Assembly: GCA_951799405.1 (NCBI GenBank) | Contig: OX637334.1 | Span: 3,224,001 to 3,288,000, forward strand | DNA: 64,000 nucleotides | Direction: 5' to 3' | Source of the DNA: Agapetus fuscipes | Taxonomy: Eukaryota; Arthropoda; Insecta; Trichoptera; Glossosomatidae | Shown here: positions 30,066 to 40,939 of the stretch, piece by piece | How positions within the stretch are numbered: position 1 is the first letter of the stretch | Layout of the letters: each line of letters begins with the position of its first letter | Program-made: the position numbers and the translations under genes | Notes under the pieces: generated by a model | What the model was told of the DNA's origin: nothing | Database searches by the model: none | What the model saw: the letters and a program-made list of their open reading frames with translations, nothing else

Positions 30066-30499
30066 ATTGATTATAAATTTGAGAAACGATTTTTTACACG
30101 CACAGAAAATTTTCAACACCAAGCAAATGTTTTTATAATAATATACTGCTTCCCGTATTATAAATTTAATCGTATAATTAAAGCTGGTATAATTCTTTCA
30201 CTTATATACCTATGCACTATTCTTTGTTATATACCTTCACACATTCACGTTTATATAAGTACGTTAGGTTCCCACGCCCCCTTCCCCGCCCCCTGGGTCC
30301 GCCCCTCCCATGGGAGTGACACCTCAGGGCGCCGCCTACTCTCCAATATAGCCTTCACACAAACAAACTGACGCTAAAGCATAAATATTTTCAAAAAAAT
30401 AATAATATGATGTTTTCTTTTAAATCAGATAAACGACTTGTCGTATGTTGGTTTAATAAATAATTTATCAATACATTGGATCACTTTTTTTTCAAAGAA

Positions 30500-30575
30500 A
30501 GTAGTTGCAGGGCTTATATTTATTTGAGGCTAGGGTTTCTTATTTTGTAAATAGACATGCAGCATGTGTAAGAGC
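30500..30575 (+). repeat. family A internal fragment
   Basis: GTAGTTGCAGGGCTTATA and GACATGCAGCATGTGTAAG. Confidence 0.5.
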
Positions 30576-30699
30576 ATAATTAAAACAAAATTTAAAGTAA
30601 AGTAAACATTTAGTCATTTCAGTCATTTAGTCATCATTGTTTATTTCTTGGATTAGAAATGATTAAATAAATAGTGCATACCCCTAGATATAGACTCCG

Positions 30700-30965
30700 G
30701 TCGATGGCTAATTTGGTAGAATGCTGGCGTTCTATAGTTCTTGGGTTCAAAATGTGTGAGGTATGATATCCAGTTTAGGTGTTTATTTATAATCTAAGCT
30801 CATAATACCTACCGGAAATGCTTACTCATCCCCTGCAAAAATGAAATAAATGGGAAACTCACCCTCATGCAGCAGGAAAACCCCCACTTCAAGTGAAGCA
30901 GTTGCATAAAGTCGGCCCTCTTGCATGTGACAATAAATAGGTTCTACTCGCTACATGCGAGTTCT
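30700..30965 (+). repeat. SINE C, diverged, near full length
   Basis: CGGTCGATGGCTAATTTGGTAG head, degraded B box, then AGGAAAACCCCCACTTCAAG and AATAGGTTCTACTCGCTACA. Confidence 0.65.
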
Positions 30966-31247
30966 TCGTGGACAACACGGCAGACAGTTGCACTTAATGA
31001 GCGGCTCAATCAAATTTTGTGTATTTTTTAAAACAATATACGCCAATATCTGAAAGTTTCCCGGAATTTATTTTACTAAATAATCATGAAAACTCGACTT
31101 AATTTTTGCAAGATATGTTCTGATATATAGATATGATAATGTTAATTAACCGTTTCTATTGACGTAGTAAAATATTTACGATATATTTATTTCTCAGTTA
31201 TATTTTTTATTTCTCATTAATGGATATTTGTATGTATTTTTGAAGAG

Positions 31248-31500
31248 AAATGCAATTCACCAACCTATTTAGCCTAACCAGAAACATGCATTAAACATTA
31301 TCAATTAATAATTCATTATTCAGTTTTTTAATGAATTATTATTCATCAATAACTACTCAATGGCATGTGTTGAACCAAGATCGAAGTTATTGTCGACAGG
31401 ACATGACGCAAGCGGGGCTCAAACCAGCGTTAGTGTCAATAACGCAAATTCGAGCCTCAACACCTTATCCCCTTGACCATTCCAGCGACTAATGTAAAGT
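31248..31500 (-). repeat. SINE D, near full length
   Basis: Minus-strand tRNA-like head (ATGGTCAAGGGGATAAGG as A box, GGTTTGAGCCCCGC as B box, resembling a class II Leu/Ser tRNA), body CTGTCGACAATAACTTCGA, tail TAGGTTGGTGAATTGCATTT. Confidence 0.65.
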
Positions 31501-32029
31501 TGTATTGTTTGTTTGTTGAATAAAGTGTATTTGTAATAAAGTATTCCTGTATTGTTGAATAAAGATTACAAAAAAAAGATCTGTGAGTTAGTTTGTAACC
31601 ATCCTATCGGCAAGACGCGCTCACTCGTTGTTAGAGAGAGAGGCCGCTTGTTCTTGTACATTATATACTTCAGACGTTGTGAATGTAGGCCAACCGCCCT
31701 TAGAGACCTGAACATAGCTGTACATAATGTGTATAGCTAGGAGTACGTACGTATGTAGCCAGCGGGACCAATAAAACACCGGTCTCTGAGGAACACTCCC
31801 ACTTAGGTATGTATGTATGTACACAGAAGCTATATACTCTCTTACTTATGTACAAAGAAAGAAAAGTTTCTGGAAGAGCCGGCCAATATATCCTTCAGGC
31901 TTTGTTGTGAAAGAATCGAGAACTTGAAAAGATGTTCATTTAAAATGAGCTAATAAAAGTAGCAAACGTCATTTATATGTGTAATTTTATTTTACGAAGG
32001 CTCTCATTTATCATTATAATCACCATTTT

Positions 32030-32285
32030 ACCAGTCTGTAGACTAATGGTAAAACTTCGGACTCGTAAAAGGAAGATTGTGGGTTCGAATTCCGTCGGAG
32101 CAAAAGAAATATCATTTTATGTTTTCAAATGTGCTCTTCGCTGTGTTGAAAAATTCATATCCCTTTACCAAAGAACGGTCACCAAAGGTCCATCTAGCTC
32201 TACAGCAACTGGGTTTTACTTGAAAATTGATGCTTTGTGATGAAGGTGTGATTCTTACGTCAGCGCTTACCAAAAGAATGATTAT
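32030..32285 (+). repeat. SINE B, near full length
   Basis: TAGACTAATGGTAAAACTTC and GTGGGTTCGAATTCCGTCGG give pol III boxes. Then TGTGCTCTTCGCTGTGTTGA, CTACAGCAACTGGGT, and the tail CAGCGCTTACCAAAAGAATG with an AT-rich tail. Confidence 0.75.
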
Positions 32286-32557
32286 AATATTAATATATTA
32301 TTCATTGTACGACTACTCAAGGCGGGACTCAGCTTCGTTGATCATCTTTAGTCACCGTTATTTTAATACGTGTCGTAAAAAACGAAAAATCTATCAAATT
32401 ACTCATTACATTTATTGATGCAATTTGTCGCACTTTTATTTTCAAATTAATATCAGTTGAAAGCTTTATTTCTATAAAGAGGTCAGCTCAACGTCACGTT
32501 GTCTATTAATTTAATGGAATACCAGCTCTTCTCCTAGTTCTAAGTTCTACTTTCTTA

Positions 32558-32680
32558 CGGTTTTATTCACACACAGCAAATCCATGGCTCAACTGCCATC
32601 TAACGTAAATTTTCCATTCAAAAAACCGATGATCTTTGGATCAGTTTTGGATCAAATGCTTTGCGAATAACATTGTTTGC
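32558..32680 (+). repeat. dispersed repeat family G, copy 3
   Basis: TTATTCACACACAGCAAATC, CATGGCTCAACTGCCATC, AAAAACCGATGATC. Confidence 0.6.
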
Positions 32681-32688
32681 GTTCTGTA

Positions 32689-32923
32689 CCTTTAGTACGA
32701 GTTGCAAAACTTGAGAAAAGTAAAGTTTACGGAAAATATTAAAGAGTGATTTCTCCCAAAATCTGCCGTTTTGGTTTCTTACACTTTATGGTCTTAGCGA
32801 AAGAGTTACAGTGATGAAGAAAATCAAGTTCAAACAAACCAAAACGTCAGGTTTTAGGGGAAATCACTCTTTAATAATTGCCGTAAATTTTACATTACTC
32901 AAGTTTTGCACTCGTACTAAGGG
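32689..32923. mobile_element. hairpin MITE, copy 2
   Basis: Same TIRs and loop as 4429-4664 (CCTTTAGTACGAGTTGC ... CTCGTACTAAGGG). Terminal TA duplication is visible on the left only. Confidence 0.7.
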
Positions 32924-33234
32924 CACTATACTGCAGAAAAGAGACACTCTTTCGATTAAGCTGTATCAATTTACTCAATTTTAGATTTTTTTAAAAGTGT
33001 ATAAACATGTTTCCTTGGTAACCTTTACTGATGTACGTTGGTACCTACTTATTTAGACTTGTTGGCTGGTTTCGACTAAGCTTGGAAAAACTCGTATATA
33101 TATTTGTATATATATTTTTAAATAAATTTGTAATCAAATTTGTGCTTAAAGAAAAACTAGCCATATGTTTCCTGTATCTATCTAGCCAACAGAAATTCAT
33201 TTACCCAGCGAGGGTGTCCTGATTGCGTGTTGCA

Positions 33235-33445
33235 TTGTATCGTAGAGGTAACTATGACGGCTCTACGCACCGCGCTTGTTTGTCTACGCCGCGTAGCTGC
33301 ATCCTAATTGTCATAAAGCGTAACAGTCCCCGAGCGTCACTTAGCTCTACCGCTCGGTGATGGCGTAGACCCCAAACTGCTACGCCATGGAGCCCTATAT
33401 TGCATATTGCATCGTCAACAGTCAATCTGCTACGCCAGCTATATA
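33235..33445. other. CTACGC/GCGTAG word cluster 3
   Basis: CTACGC at about 33261, 33283, 33380 and 33431; GCGTAG at about 33289 and 33362; several are part of GCTACGCCA or CTCTACGC. GC-richer than the flanks, non-repetitive. Confidence 0.45.
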
Positions 33446-33536
33446 ACTAACAATGGAGAGGCATTATGTTACCGGCTTGTTTAAAAATATTACTTTTGTC
33501 CAAGTTTTCAAGAGTTAGCTGGTGGAGTTACACAAT

Positions 33537-33955
33537 ATATCGACGGTTAAAAGGAAGTAAGGCATAAGCGACATAAACTAAATTGTTCAGGAAAGCAGTT
33601 TAAAGTTTGATATTGCAGAAAAATTGTAGTACTTTTTTAGTTTGTATCATATCGTTAAAATGAAAACGGCTAAAGAATTAAAAAATTAAAGGCATTTAAA
33701 TTCATTTCTTTTAAGGTGGTTTAACGACGTTTTTGTATGTCACGAGTGCCTTTATGACAAAAAAGCCCAAAATCTTGTCGGTTACACCAAAAACATACTT
33801 CAAAAACGCAGTTGTTTGCATAAACAACGAAAAAATTATCGTAGAGCTATGGAAGTTAGCACATTTGAAAGAGCGAAAAATTTGAAGTAGAATAGCATTC
33901 ATAACTCATTTTTGACCTAAACGTCGCTTAGTACTTTCTTTTAACCGTTGATATG
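33537..33955. mobile_element. MITE-like element with 35-bp inverted ends
   Basis: Left end ATATCGACGGTTAAAAGGAA, right end reverse ATATCAACGGTTAAAAGAAA; both continue with GCGACGT/GCGACAT words. No coding capacity. Superfamily not assigned. Confidence 0.5.
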
Positions 33956-34104
33956 AAAAAACAAGCTCAATTACAAAAATACGTTCTTCTACAGAAAAAG
34001 TTTTTTAGGAATTCCCCAATGGAATGCAAATGCGTAATTTTCTCGCGTAAAATCAATATATCTAAGTGGTTGATGATATGGTTTCATAAATGTGCAAAAC
34101 ACAA

Positions 34105-34412
34105 CACAACTAAGCTACAAATACAGTGTACCTTGCCGCATAATCCCCGAAGCGTTTCACATGTGACGAGTAGAACCTATTTATTTTTACAGGTAAGGGG
34201 GCGATCTTACGCCAACCACTTCAATTGAAGTGAAGGTTCCCCAGCTCTCGAGGGGGCTGGTGCTCATTTCTTGTGAAGGCTTAGTAAACCTTACTAGTAT
34301 TTTTGGTTATGAAATAAATACCGAAAAGGCAACCTCGGTAGGATTCGAACCCAAGCTCTCGTCATGGAATGTAAGCACTGCAGCAACTGAACTATCGACT
34401 GGGCTATCGACC
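34105..34412 (-). repeat. SINE C, near full length
   Basis: Reverse copy from AACTAAGCTACAAATACAG (tail) to GGATTCGAACCCAAGC (B box) and CAACTGAACTATCGAC (A box). Confidence 0.75.
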
Positions 34413-34439
34413 TTGCACTTAAAAATAAAACATGATGAT

Positions 34440-34560
34440 TTCACAAATATTTAATCCGGGGTGGACTGACTGGGAGGTCAGAAAGGAGGGATGGGTGTGG
34501 CAGGGTGAGGAAGGGTGGGGTGGAGGGGTGAGCCCGGTTGCACTGACGATGATGATGTAA
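34440..34560. other. G-rich purine tract
   Basis: GGGTGAGGAAGGGTGGGGTGG and similar runs, potential G-quadruplex on the plus strand. No gene. Confidence 0.4.
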
Positions 34561-34714
34561 TTACAGGAGCCATGTCACGTCATGTTCAGCATGACTTGTG
34601 ACGTCACTACTATACCTGCATTATACTACAATGCATACGATGCATGTTAATCTAATTATGTTATGGATTTCATGTGATAATATCTTCCATATATGAAGAA
34701 CATCACTTTGTGAA

Positions 34715-34930
34715 AGAAGACTGTAAGATTAAGAGAAGTGAATTGAGAAGTTAGATTGCAAATGAATGGAATTTACAGAGTGTAAACCAGAGAAGAGCGT
34801 GCATGAAAAAAGTGATGAAACTAGATGAGATGAAAGAAGTATGCAAAGACAGAATTAAGTAGAGGCACTTGTGTGGAGGTACCGGCCACCCCTAGAGGAA
34901 CGGTGGCAGGATACAAGACAAGACTCTTCA
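34715..34930 (+). pseudogene. RTE LINE C-terminal fragment
   Basis: GCATGAAAAAAGTGATGAA and GAAAGAAGTATGCAAAGACA encode the KKVMKLDEMKEVCKDR segment, then CGGTGGCAGGATAC. A stop interrupts it after CKDRIK. Confidence 0.6.
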
Positions 34931-35019
34931 CTTGTAAATGGCATTTTTTAAACAAGCCATAATGTCATTACTTGATCGTAGAAAGTGTTTACAAAAAAAA
35001 TGTAAATTGTATGAGAAAA

Positions 35020-35245
35020 TTAATCTTTAATCTAAGTTGCAAAGATATCTGACATTGAAGATTTATATAAAGTGCATTCCCACAAGCAAACACGTATAAA
35101 TTCACTCTTGGACATGGCGCATGTGAACCTACAGTACAAAACCCCAATCTCAAATGAACATAAGCATAAGCCCTGCAACTCTTGCCGACCTTCCCTGAAA
35201 CAAGAGTGATATTGGATAAGTGAACAATTTTTCAGTATGAGTAGT
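35020..35245 (-). repeat. family A tail repeat
   Basis: TCTTTAATCTAAGTTGCAAA to GTGAACAATTTTTCAGTATG; head-to-head with the next copy. Confidence 0.75.
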
Positions 35246-35247
35246 AA

Positions 35248-35475
35248 TTTAGGTTGGTATGAGGCTGACCCACCATGCTGTATAAGCTGTGTTTTGCCAA
35301 TGTCACCTCAGTTTCAGGGTAAGGCGTTTGAAGTTGCAAAGTGCACGTTCATTTTTGTGGTTACGTTTAATAAGTAAGTAAACATGCAGCATCTTTAAGC
35401 GTGAACTAACAGGTGCCTGCTTTCAAATATGAGTCCGAAATGTCAACAAATCTTTGCAACTTAGATTATAAATTA
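35248..35475 (+). repeat. family A tail repeat, diverged
   Basis: TTAGGTTGGTATGAGGCTGA to TTTGCAACTTAGATTATAAA. Confidence 0.7.
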
Positions 35476-35582
35476 AGTATGAATATTTGCATTAGTATGT
35501 GCGTGTTTGGTTGAGTAGCCATTTATCTCCCAGTTGAGGACGTAGTTTGACAGTTTACAGTTGCCACAATTAGTCGCAGCTT

Positions 35583-35642
35583 GTCAGACAGACAGACAAG
35601 CAGCGTCTATCTATCTGTCTGTCTATCTATCTGTCTGTATGT
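35583..35642. repeat. tetranucleotide microsatellite
   Basis: CAGACAGACAGACAAG followed by CTAT/CTGT iterations. Confidence 0.85.
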
Positions 35643-35942
35643 AGTGATGTATGGATGCAGTGAAATGATGCACCACTGCAACTGCACTAAACCATAATGG
35701 AAGTAAATTGCTGCAACGACAGAGATCAGATGAGAGACAACTGTACCTCGAGTATAAAACATTGTGGAAAACTCGCTTCGATTGCGTAAATCAAAAATGT
35801 ATAGAATAAACGACAGGGATTTAGTTTTCATACTGTTTTAGACTTACGCTATAGATGTAAGTTATACCCAATGTTTTACACTAGGGGAACTGATACCAAC
35901 AGCAGAACGACAACAATAACTTTGTAAACTACCAAAAAAATA

Positions 35943-35998
35943 ACATCTATAATCTAAGTTTCAAAGATGTATTAACATTCAAAACTTATATCAAATGA
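35943..35998 (-). repeat. family A 3' end fragment
   Basis: TATAATCTAAGTTTCAAAGA and following bases, truncated. Confidence 0.5.
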
Positions 35999-36007
35999 CT
36001 CTAATGG

Positions 36008-36156
36008 TGGTATTTACCATTGCCATGTAAATGCTTAAGTTTTGCTAAGGAAATTTTTCTAGTAAGTATCGAAATAGTAGTAATCTATTTCGACACTTAC
36101 TAGGAATTTTTCCTTGGCAAAACTTAAGCGTTCAGATGGCAATGGTGAATACCGCC
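36008..36156. mobile_element. 149-bp hairpin MITE
   Basis: Near-perfect inverted repeat of about 60 bp per arm: GGTGGTATTTACCATTGCCA ... TGGCAATGGTGAATACCGCC, with CTTAAGTTTTGC in both arms and a loop near 36070-36100. No target duplication identified. Confidence 0.65.
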
Positions 36157-36174
36157 TAAAAAGATAAATTCAAG

Positions 36175-36331
36175 TTGAAAAAGTAAAGGTGAAATAGAAT
36201 GTGATGAGATGGTTTGGACAAGTAGAAAGAATGGATAAATAGCCATTCTTCCTAATTAAGGGCTTACAAAGTGTGTATATAGAGGAAATGTGAAAGAAAA
36301 AAGAGGAAAGGGTATTAAAAAATGTAATTTG
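36175..36331 (+). pseudogene. RTE LINE remnant, part 1
   Basis: GATGAGATGGTTTGGACAAG (RWFGQ), GAAAGAATGGATAAA, GTGAAAGAAAAAAGAGGAAA; continues after the family A insertion at 36606. Confidence 0.6.
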
Positions 36332-36605
36332 TCATGTATGTTCCTTGACTTATAGGTTGTTATGCGGCTGACCACCCATAATATAAAAATTGGTTCACTT
36401 TGCCAATGTCACCCCTGTTTCAGGGAAGGACGGCAAGAGTTGCAAGGCTTATGTTCATTTGAGATTGGGTTTTTATATTGTAGGTCCACATGCGGCATGT
36501 GTTAGCGCGAAATTATACATATCTGCTTGTGGGAATGCATTTAGTATAAATCTTAAATGATATATATCTTTGCAGCTTAGATTAGATTAGATTAGATTAG
36601 ATTAG
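36332..36605 (+). repeat. family A tail repeat inserted in RTE remnant
   Basis: TATGTTCCTTGACTTATAGG to CAGCTTAGATTAGATTAG with a five-fold (ATTAG) tail. It splits the RTE reading pattern between RGKG and RPRKVWVDHI. Confidence 0.8.
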
Positions 36606-36810
36606 TAGGCCGAGAAAGGTATGGGTGGATCATATTGGTGAAATTATGAAAGAATGGAATATACAAAGCAAATGTAAGAGAAGAAATGTATGAAAAAGAT
36701 TATGGATATGAATGAACTAAAAGAGGAGTGCAAGGATAGGAAAAAATGGAGGCAGATTGGCAGAGGCTTTAGCTACCCCTAGTGGAATGGCGACAAAGTT
36801 ACATGTTCAT
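36606..36810 (+). pseudogene. RTE LINE remnant, part 2
   Basis: GGCCGAGAAAGGTATGGGTG (RPRKVWV), GAAAAAGATTATGGAT, GAGGAGTGCAAGGATAGG (EECKDR), then CTACCCCTAGTGGAATGGCG at the end. Confidence 0.6.
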
Positions 36811-37211
36811 TCACATAATTTAGAGCTGTAGATACTCACTTTAATTTTACGTCTTGTATATCCTAGTTGTTCTGTTACTTACAATCTCCTTTGTAGAAAA
36901 AAATATTTCCTCGCGCTGTTTGTTTAGTGTTTGTGGTAAGGTTATAAAAACTCTCTCTCTCTGAGCTGGTCGTTAGTTATGTGTGAGTATGGAGTGTATG
37001 GGGGAGGCCCACACCCCCTAGTGGAGGATATTTATGGTGCCGCCATCTGCCAGACTGACTTATGGCTCCTCAGCTGACGATGTACCGGCGGTGTTGGCTT
37101 TCAAACACACAACTAACAAATGCCTTTGTTTACATGAAAAAACACAGTGTATGTAGAAAAAAAATCGCTGAAGAATTTTGGGAATTTAAAAAAAAACAAA
37201 AGAAGGAATGT

Positions 37212-37562
37212 GGAATGACGTGGCGAGACTAAGTTACACATATAGTGTAACTCCTTGCCGTGTTCTCTCCAAAGGGGTTGCATGTGGTGAGTGGGAACTT
37301 TTTACTTCAACCACTACTACAACCAGGCTACCTTTACGTCAACCACTTCAGTTGATGTGCGGGTTTCCCAGCAGTCAAAGAGGGGGCTGGTTCTTTTTCT
37401 TGTGAAGGCTGAGTCAGCTTTGCAGGTATTTTATTTTGGGTTTGATATAAGCTCTGAAACAATAAATCATTTCTGACATCCTCGGTGGGATTCGAACCTG
37501 AGCTCTCAGCATAAAATGCAAAAACTCTACCAATTGAACTATAGTTTGGACATCGAACGTTG
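37212..37562 (-). repeat. SINE C, near full length
   Basis: Reverse copy: AAGTTACACATATAGTGTAA tail, GTCAACCACTTCAGTTGATG body, GGATTCGAACCTGAGC B box. Confidence 0.75.
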
Positions 37563-37649
37563 CTCAATAAGTTTAACTTTTCATTATGTATAAAGTTAAG
37601 TTAAATTTTACACACCCAAGTCGTCGAGTTTTATTTTATTTTAGATTTG

Positions 37650-37862
37650 TGGAAATGAATGCAATCCACCAACCTATTTTGCCTGGCCAGTTGTCTTCAT
37701 GCGAAAACAGAAGCTTGTGTGCATGCAATGGCATCTGTTGAACAAGGGTCGAAGTTATGGTCAAGTGGGTTAGACGCAAGATTCGAACCAACGTTATTCT
37801 GTTCCAAATACGCTAGTCGAACATGCACCTCTAGTCTCTACCCCTCGGCCATAACACTGAGT
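37650..37862 (-). repeat. SINE D
   Basis: Minus-strand head TGGCCGAGGGGTAGAG (A box) and TTGGTTCGAATCTTGC (B box); tail ATAGGTTGGTGGATTGCATT-like. Confidence 0.65.
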
Positions 37863-37864
37863 TT

Positions 37865-38400
37865 TTAAAAAATATATAATGGACATTTGTACTCGTAAGT
37901 CATTTTATCACAAAAATATCACATTATATTTTATGTGTGTATTCTAAGGCTTCCAAGTAAACAGCATTATAAGTATATTTCCACCTCAGGCGAGGGTTTC
38001 CTCTGTTCCTGTCTTCAAGTGATGGATCACATGACCCTCTCCCCTCACCCCTCACACCCTCACAACCCCCGCACCTTTTTGTCTAAACATTTTCACTTGC
38101 AACCTTCCCAGTTTCGGTAAAAACACAAACATGCGCATACATTACAACACACCCCAGCGAGCAGGAACAAGCTTGTTATATGGAAAACCGCAAACTCACA
38201 ACTGTGCGTGTGTCTTTGTTTAACTTGTTAACCACAATATGTGAAAATTAGTAAGAAATGTAAGCCATACAAATTTTAACGTTTTAATTTTTTTTTAAAT
38301 CAATGCATCATGGCATCGGGCACTGGAACATGCGTGATTCTGCCAGAATATTCTATTTAATACTCACACCATCGAATAAATACAAGTACAGTCATTTCGT
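37865..38400. other. unassigned interval
   Basis: C-rich patch at about 38030-38080; otherwise nothing recognised. Confidence 0.4.
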
Positions 38401-38760
38401 AACGTAAAAATTTCATACAAAGTGGCATGTTAAGCCAGTATGAGTTTATCAGATAAATGCACCTTTTTCCCTATTTTTTACGAGAGAAAACACTGAAAAA
38501 GTATCATAATTCTGTAGTTAAAAAGTTTAGTTTCTCATGTGAATTTTCTTATCATTAGTTCACTTACTTTGAGAAGTTGCATACACCCAATAAAATGTTT
38601 TATGTACGATTTCTCAAATCAGTAAATCAGCACTGATTCAATATTACCTTTAAGGTGGCAATATGATATTCATATAAATATGAGTTAAAGGAAAAAGCCA
38701 TGGACTTTAACAAAGCTAACACGGATAAAACTAAATATTTTATAAAGACATTTGTTGTAC
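38400..38760 (+). repeat. dispersed repeat family E, copy 3
   Basis: GTTTATCAGATAAATGCACC, ATTAGTTCACTTACTTTGAG, ATCAGCACTGATTCAATATT and CCTTTAAGGTGGCAATAT. Confidence 0.6.
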
Positions 38761-38884
38761 AAAAGTAAGAGTGTCACTTAAATTGAATTCACATGGGTTT
38801 GTTTCATATTTCCAGGTACATCTGCCGACTTTCTCGCTGTATTTGATTTCATTTTAGTTTCCCGTAACTTGGTTACGGCGTGCT

Positions 38885-39025
38885 ATACGCACACACACAG
38901 CTCGTAGCAGGTTATTTCCTCTACGCGGCGCTACGTTCATTTGTAGAGCAAGTTTTTGTTCCCGGGGGAAAACAACCAATCACCGCGCTAGAGTCGCTGC
39001 CCTCCTAGCCTCTACGCCAGATCCT
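38885..39025. other. CTACGC/GCGTAG word cluster 4
   Basis: CTCTACGCGGCGCTACG at about 38930, CTCTACGCC at about 39012, and CGTAGC near 38903. Confidence 0.4.
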
Positions 39026-39127
39026 CAAGTACAAAAAGAACTAGATGGGCTAAGAAAGCAATCCTGTAAGAATTAGGAACGCGCTGACTCATTATTTACA
39101 AATCGAAAATTCAGTTTATCGGTATGA

Positions 39128-39361
39128 CTGGTCCGTAGTACAGTGGTAACACTTTGGAGTCGTGAATGGAAGGTTGTGGGTTCGAATCCCGGTGGACCAC
39201 AAAAAATAAACCATTTATATTTTAAAATTTGCTCTTCGCTGGGTTGAAAAATTCACAAACCTTTACCAAAAACCGGTCATCAAAAGCTCCATCCAGTCTT
39301 ACAATAACTGGGTATTGCTGTAGAATTGGCGCTTTGCAGCGATGGCCAAGCTCGTAAAAAG
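39128..39361 (+). repeat. SINE B portion of a B-C fusion
   Basis: CCGTAGTACAGTGGTAACAC and GTGGGTTCGAATCCCGGTGG head, body through AGCGATGGCCAAGCTCGT, then passes directly into a SINE C head. Confidence 0.82.
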
Positions 39362-39612
39362 TCCGGTCGAAAGCTCAATTTGGTAGAATGCTTGCATTCC
39401 ATGCCAAGGGCAAGGGATCGATTCCAAGGTTTGCTCAGCCTTCACACGAAATGAAAACCAGCCCCCTGGGAGCTGGAAAACCCCCACTTTAACGGAAAGT
39501 GGTTGGTGTGAGGCCGGCCTCCTTATCCGTAAAAATAAAAAGGTCCCAAATCGCCACATGCAATCCCTTTGAGGATAACGCAGGCATGAAGTTACGCTAT
39601 ATGTGCAGCTTA
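39362..39612 (+). repeat. SINE C portion of a B-C fusion
   Basis: CCGGTCGAAAGCTCAATTTG to AAGTTACGCTATATGTGCAG. Same B-C junction as at 40886. Confidence 0.82.
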
Positions 39613-39782
39613 GTGGAGTTTTGCGACAGTCAACAGGTGTGTCATCTACTTGGAAAGAAATGCATTTTAATGCCAAACTGGATATTTTATAAACGGGCCA
39701 ACAAAAGTTTTTTTTTTTTTTATAAAATGTGGAATAATATTTCACTTAAAAACCTATTTTATATGATAAAGTTTTAAAAAAA

Positions 39783-40150
39783 TATATTTTTCATTTGTCG
39801 AAATATTTTGTTCGCGTAGCTGACAACTAGTGATGTTCAAGTATGTAGACACTTGCTCTTTCAAGTATGTAACTTACATAATATATGCTGGCAGTAATAG
39901 ATACTTGTGAAAATCATCCCATACACAATGAGGTCGAAACATTTTTGAATTCGGAATTTATCAGATATTTTCATACTTTCGACAACACTTGTAACAAATA
40001 CCGTTGCCATGGTAATTATATGGTTCCTAGGGTGATATTTACATGGATTGAAGACAGAGTAGGGACACGTTGCTTAATAAAAAAATTACTACAACATTTC
40101 ATATGACGTGGGACAGCACTATGAACAATGTATGGTGTCACAGACCGTGC
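39783..40150 (-). repeat. dispersed repeat family H, copy 2
   Basis: Reverse copy of 2590-2965: TTTGTCGAAATATTTTGTTC ... CATTTCATATGACG ... AACAATGTATGGTGTC. Confidence 0.6.
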
Positions 40151-40232
40151 GTCATGTCGATTGGAACTAAATCACATTCATAGCCGCTCCATTGAATTAC
40201 CACATCCATGAGTACAAAGCGTAAACTTTAAA

Positions 40233-40334
40233 CTCAACCATAACGTTTTAATCAAAAATATACAGAAACTAGAATAGCGAATCTAGTGAGTGATATAGTT
40301 TACATTCATTTTTTGGTTAAACGCTATGGTTGGG
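40233..40334. mobile_element. short hairpin repeat
   Basis: TCAACCATAACGTTTTAATC and, inverted, TTGGTTAAACGCTATGGTTG; about 25-bp arms. MITE-like, class unknown. Confidence 0.4.
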
Positions 40335-40649
40335 ATTAAACGTAGCGTTGTATACTCGCTACGATATTATAGACTCACTTATTTTCTTTACTTCATATCG
40401 CTCCGACGTAATTTGTTGGATCGAAACTCAATTACTCTTCCTTCATAACTTTACACGGGCGTAATCTAATAAAGATCATCCGCCTTCGTACCTGAACTTA
40501 ACTTTAGTCAACTTTCTCAGGAGGAACTAACTGAGTGTAATAGTTTATCCTCTTAGTGAAATCGAGAACCTAAATAAATTATTCACATTTTGTCTTATAT
40601 GCTGCCTTTTGAGTTTGAATTTATTTTTGCAAATAAGGTTCGTATATTG

Positions 40650-40935
40650 ACCGGTCCGGAGTCCAGTGGTAACGCTTCGGACTCGTAAATGGAAGGTTGT
40701 GGGTTCAAATCCCGGCGGAGCACAAAAATTATAGCATTTATATTTTCAAATATGCTCTTCACTGGATTGAAAAAATAATAAACCTTGAGCAAAGACCGGT
40801 CACCAAAGGTTCATCCAGCCTTACAGCAACTTGGTCTTGTTTGAGTATTGTGCGCTTTGTAGCAACGACCAAGCTCGTAGAAAATCCGGTCGATATCTCA
40901 ATTGGTAAAATGCTTGCATTCTACGCTGAGAAAAC
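40650..40935 (+). repeat. SINE B-C fusion, 3' truncated
   Basis: CCGGAGTCCAGTGGTAACGC and GTGGGTTCAAATCCCGGCGG head; the B body ends AGCTCGTAGAAAATCCGGTC and continues as the SINE C head ATCTCAATTGGTAAAATGC, stopping near 40935. Confidence 0.8.
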
Positions 40936-40939
40936 TGAA

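Noticed and set aside
39128..39200. Functional tRNA gene
   Set aside because: Good A and B boxes but the sequence recurs as the head of a SINE and continues into its body without a terminator.
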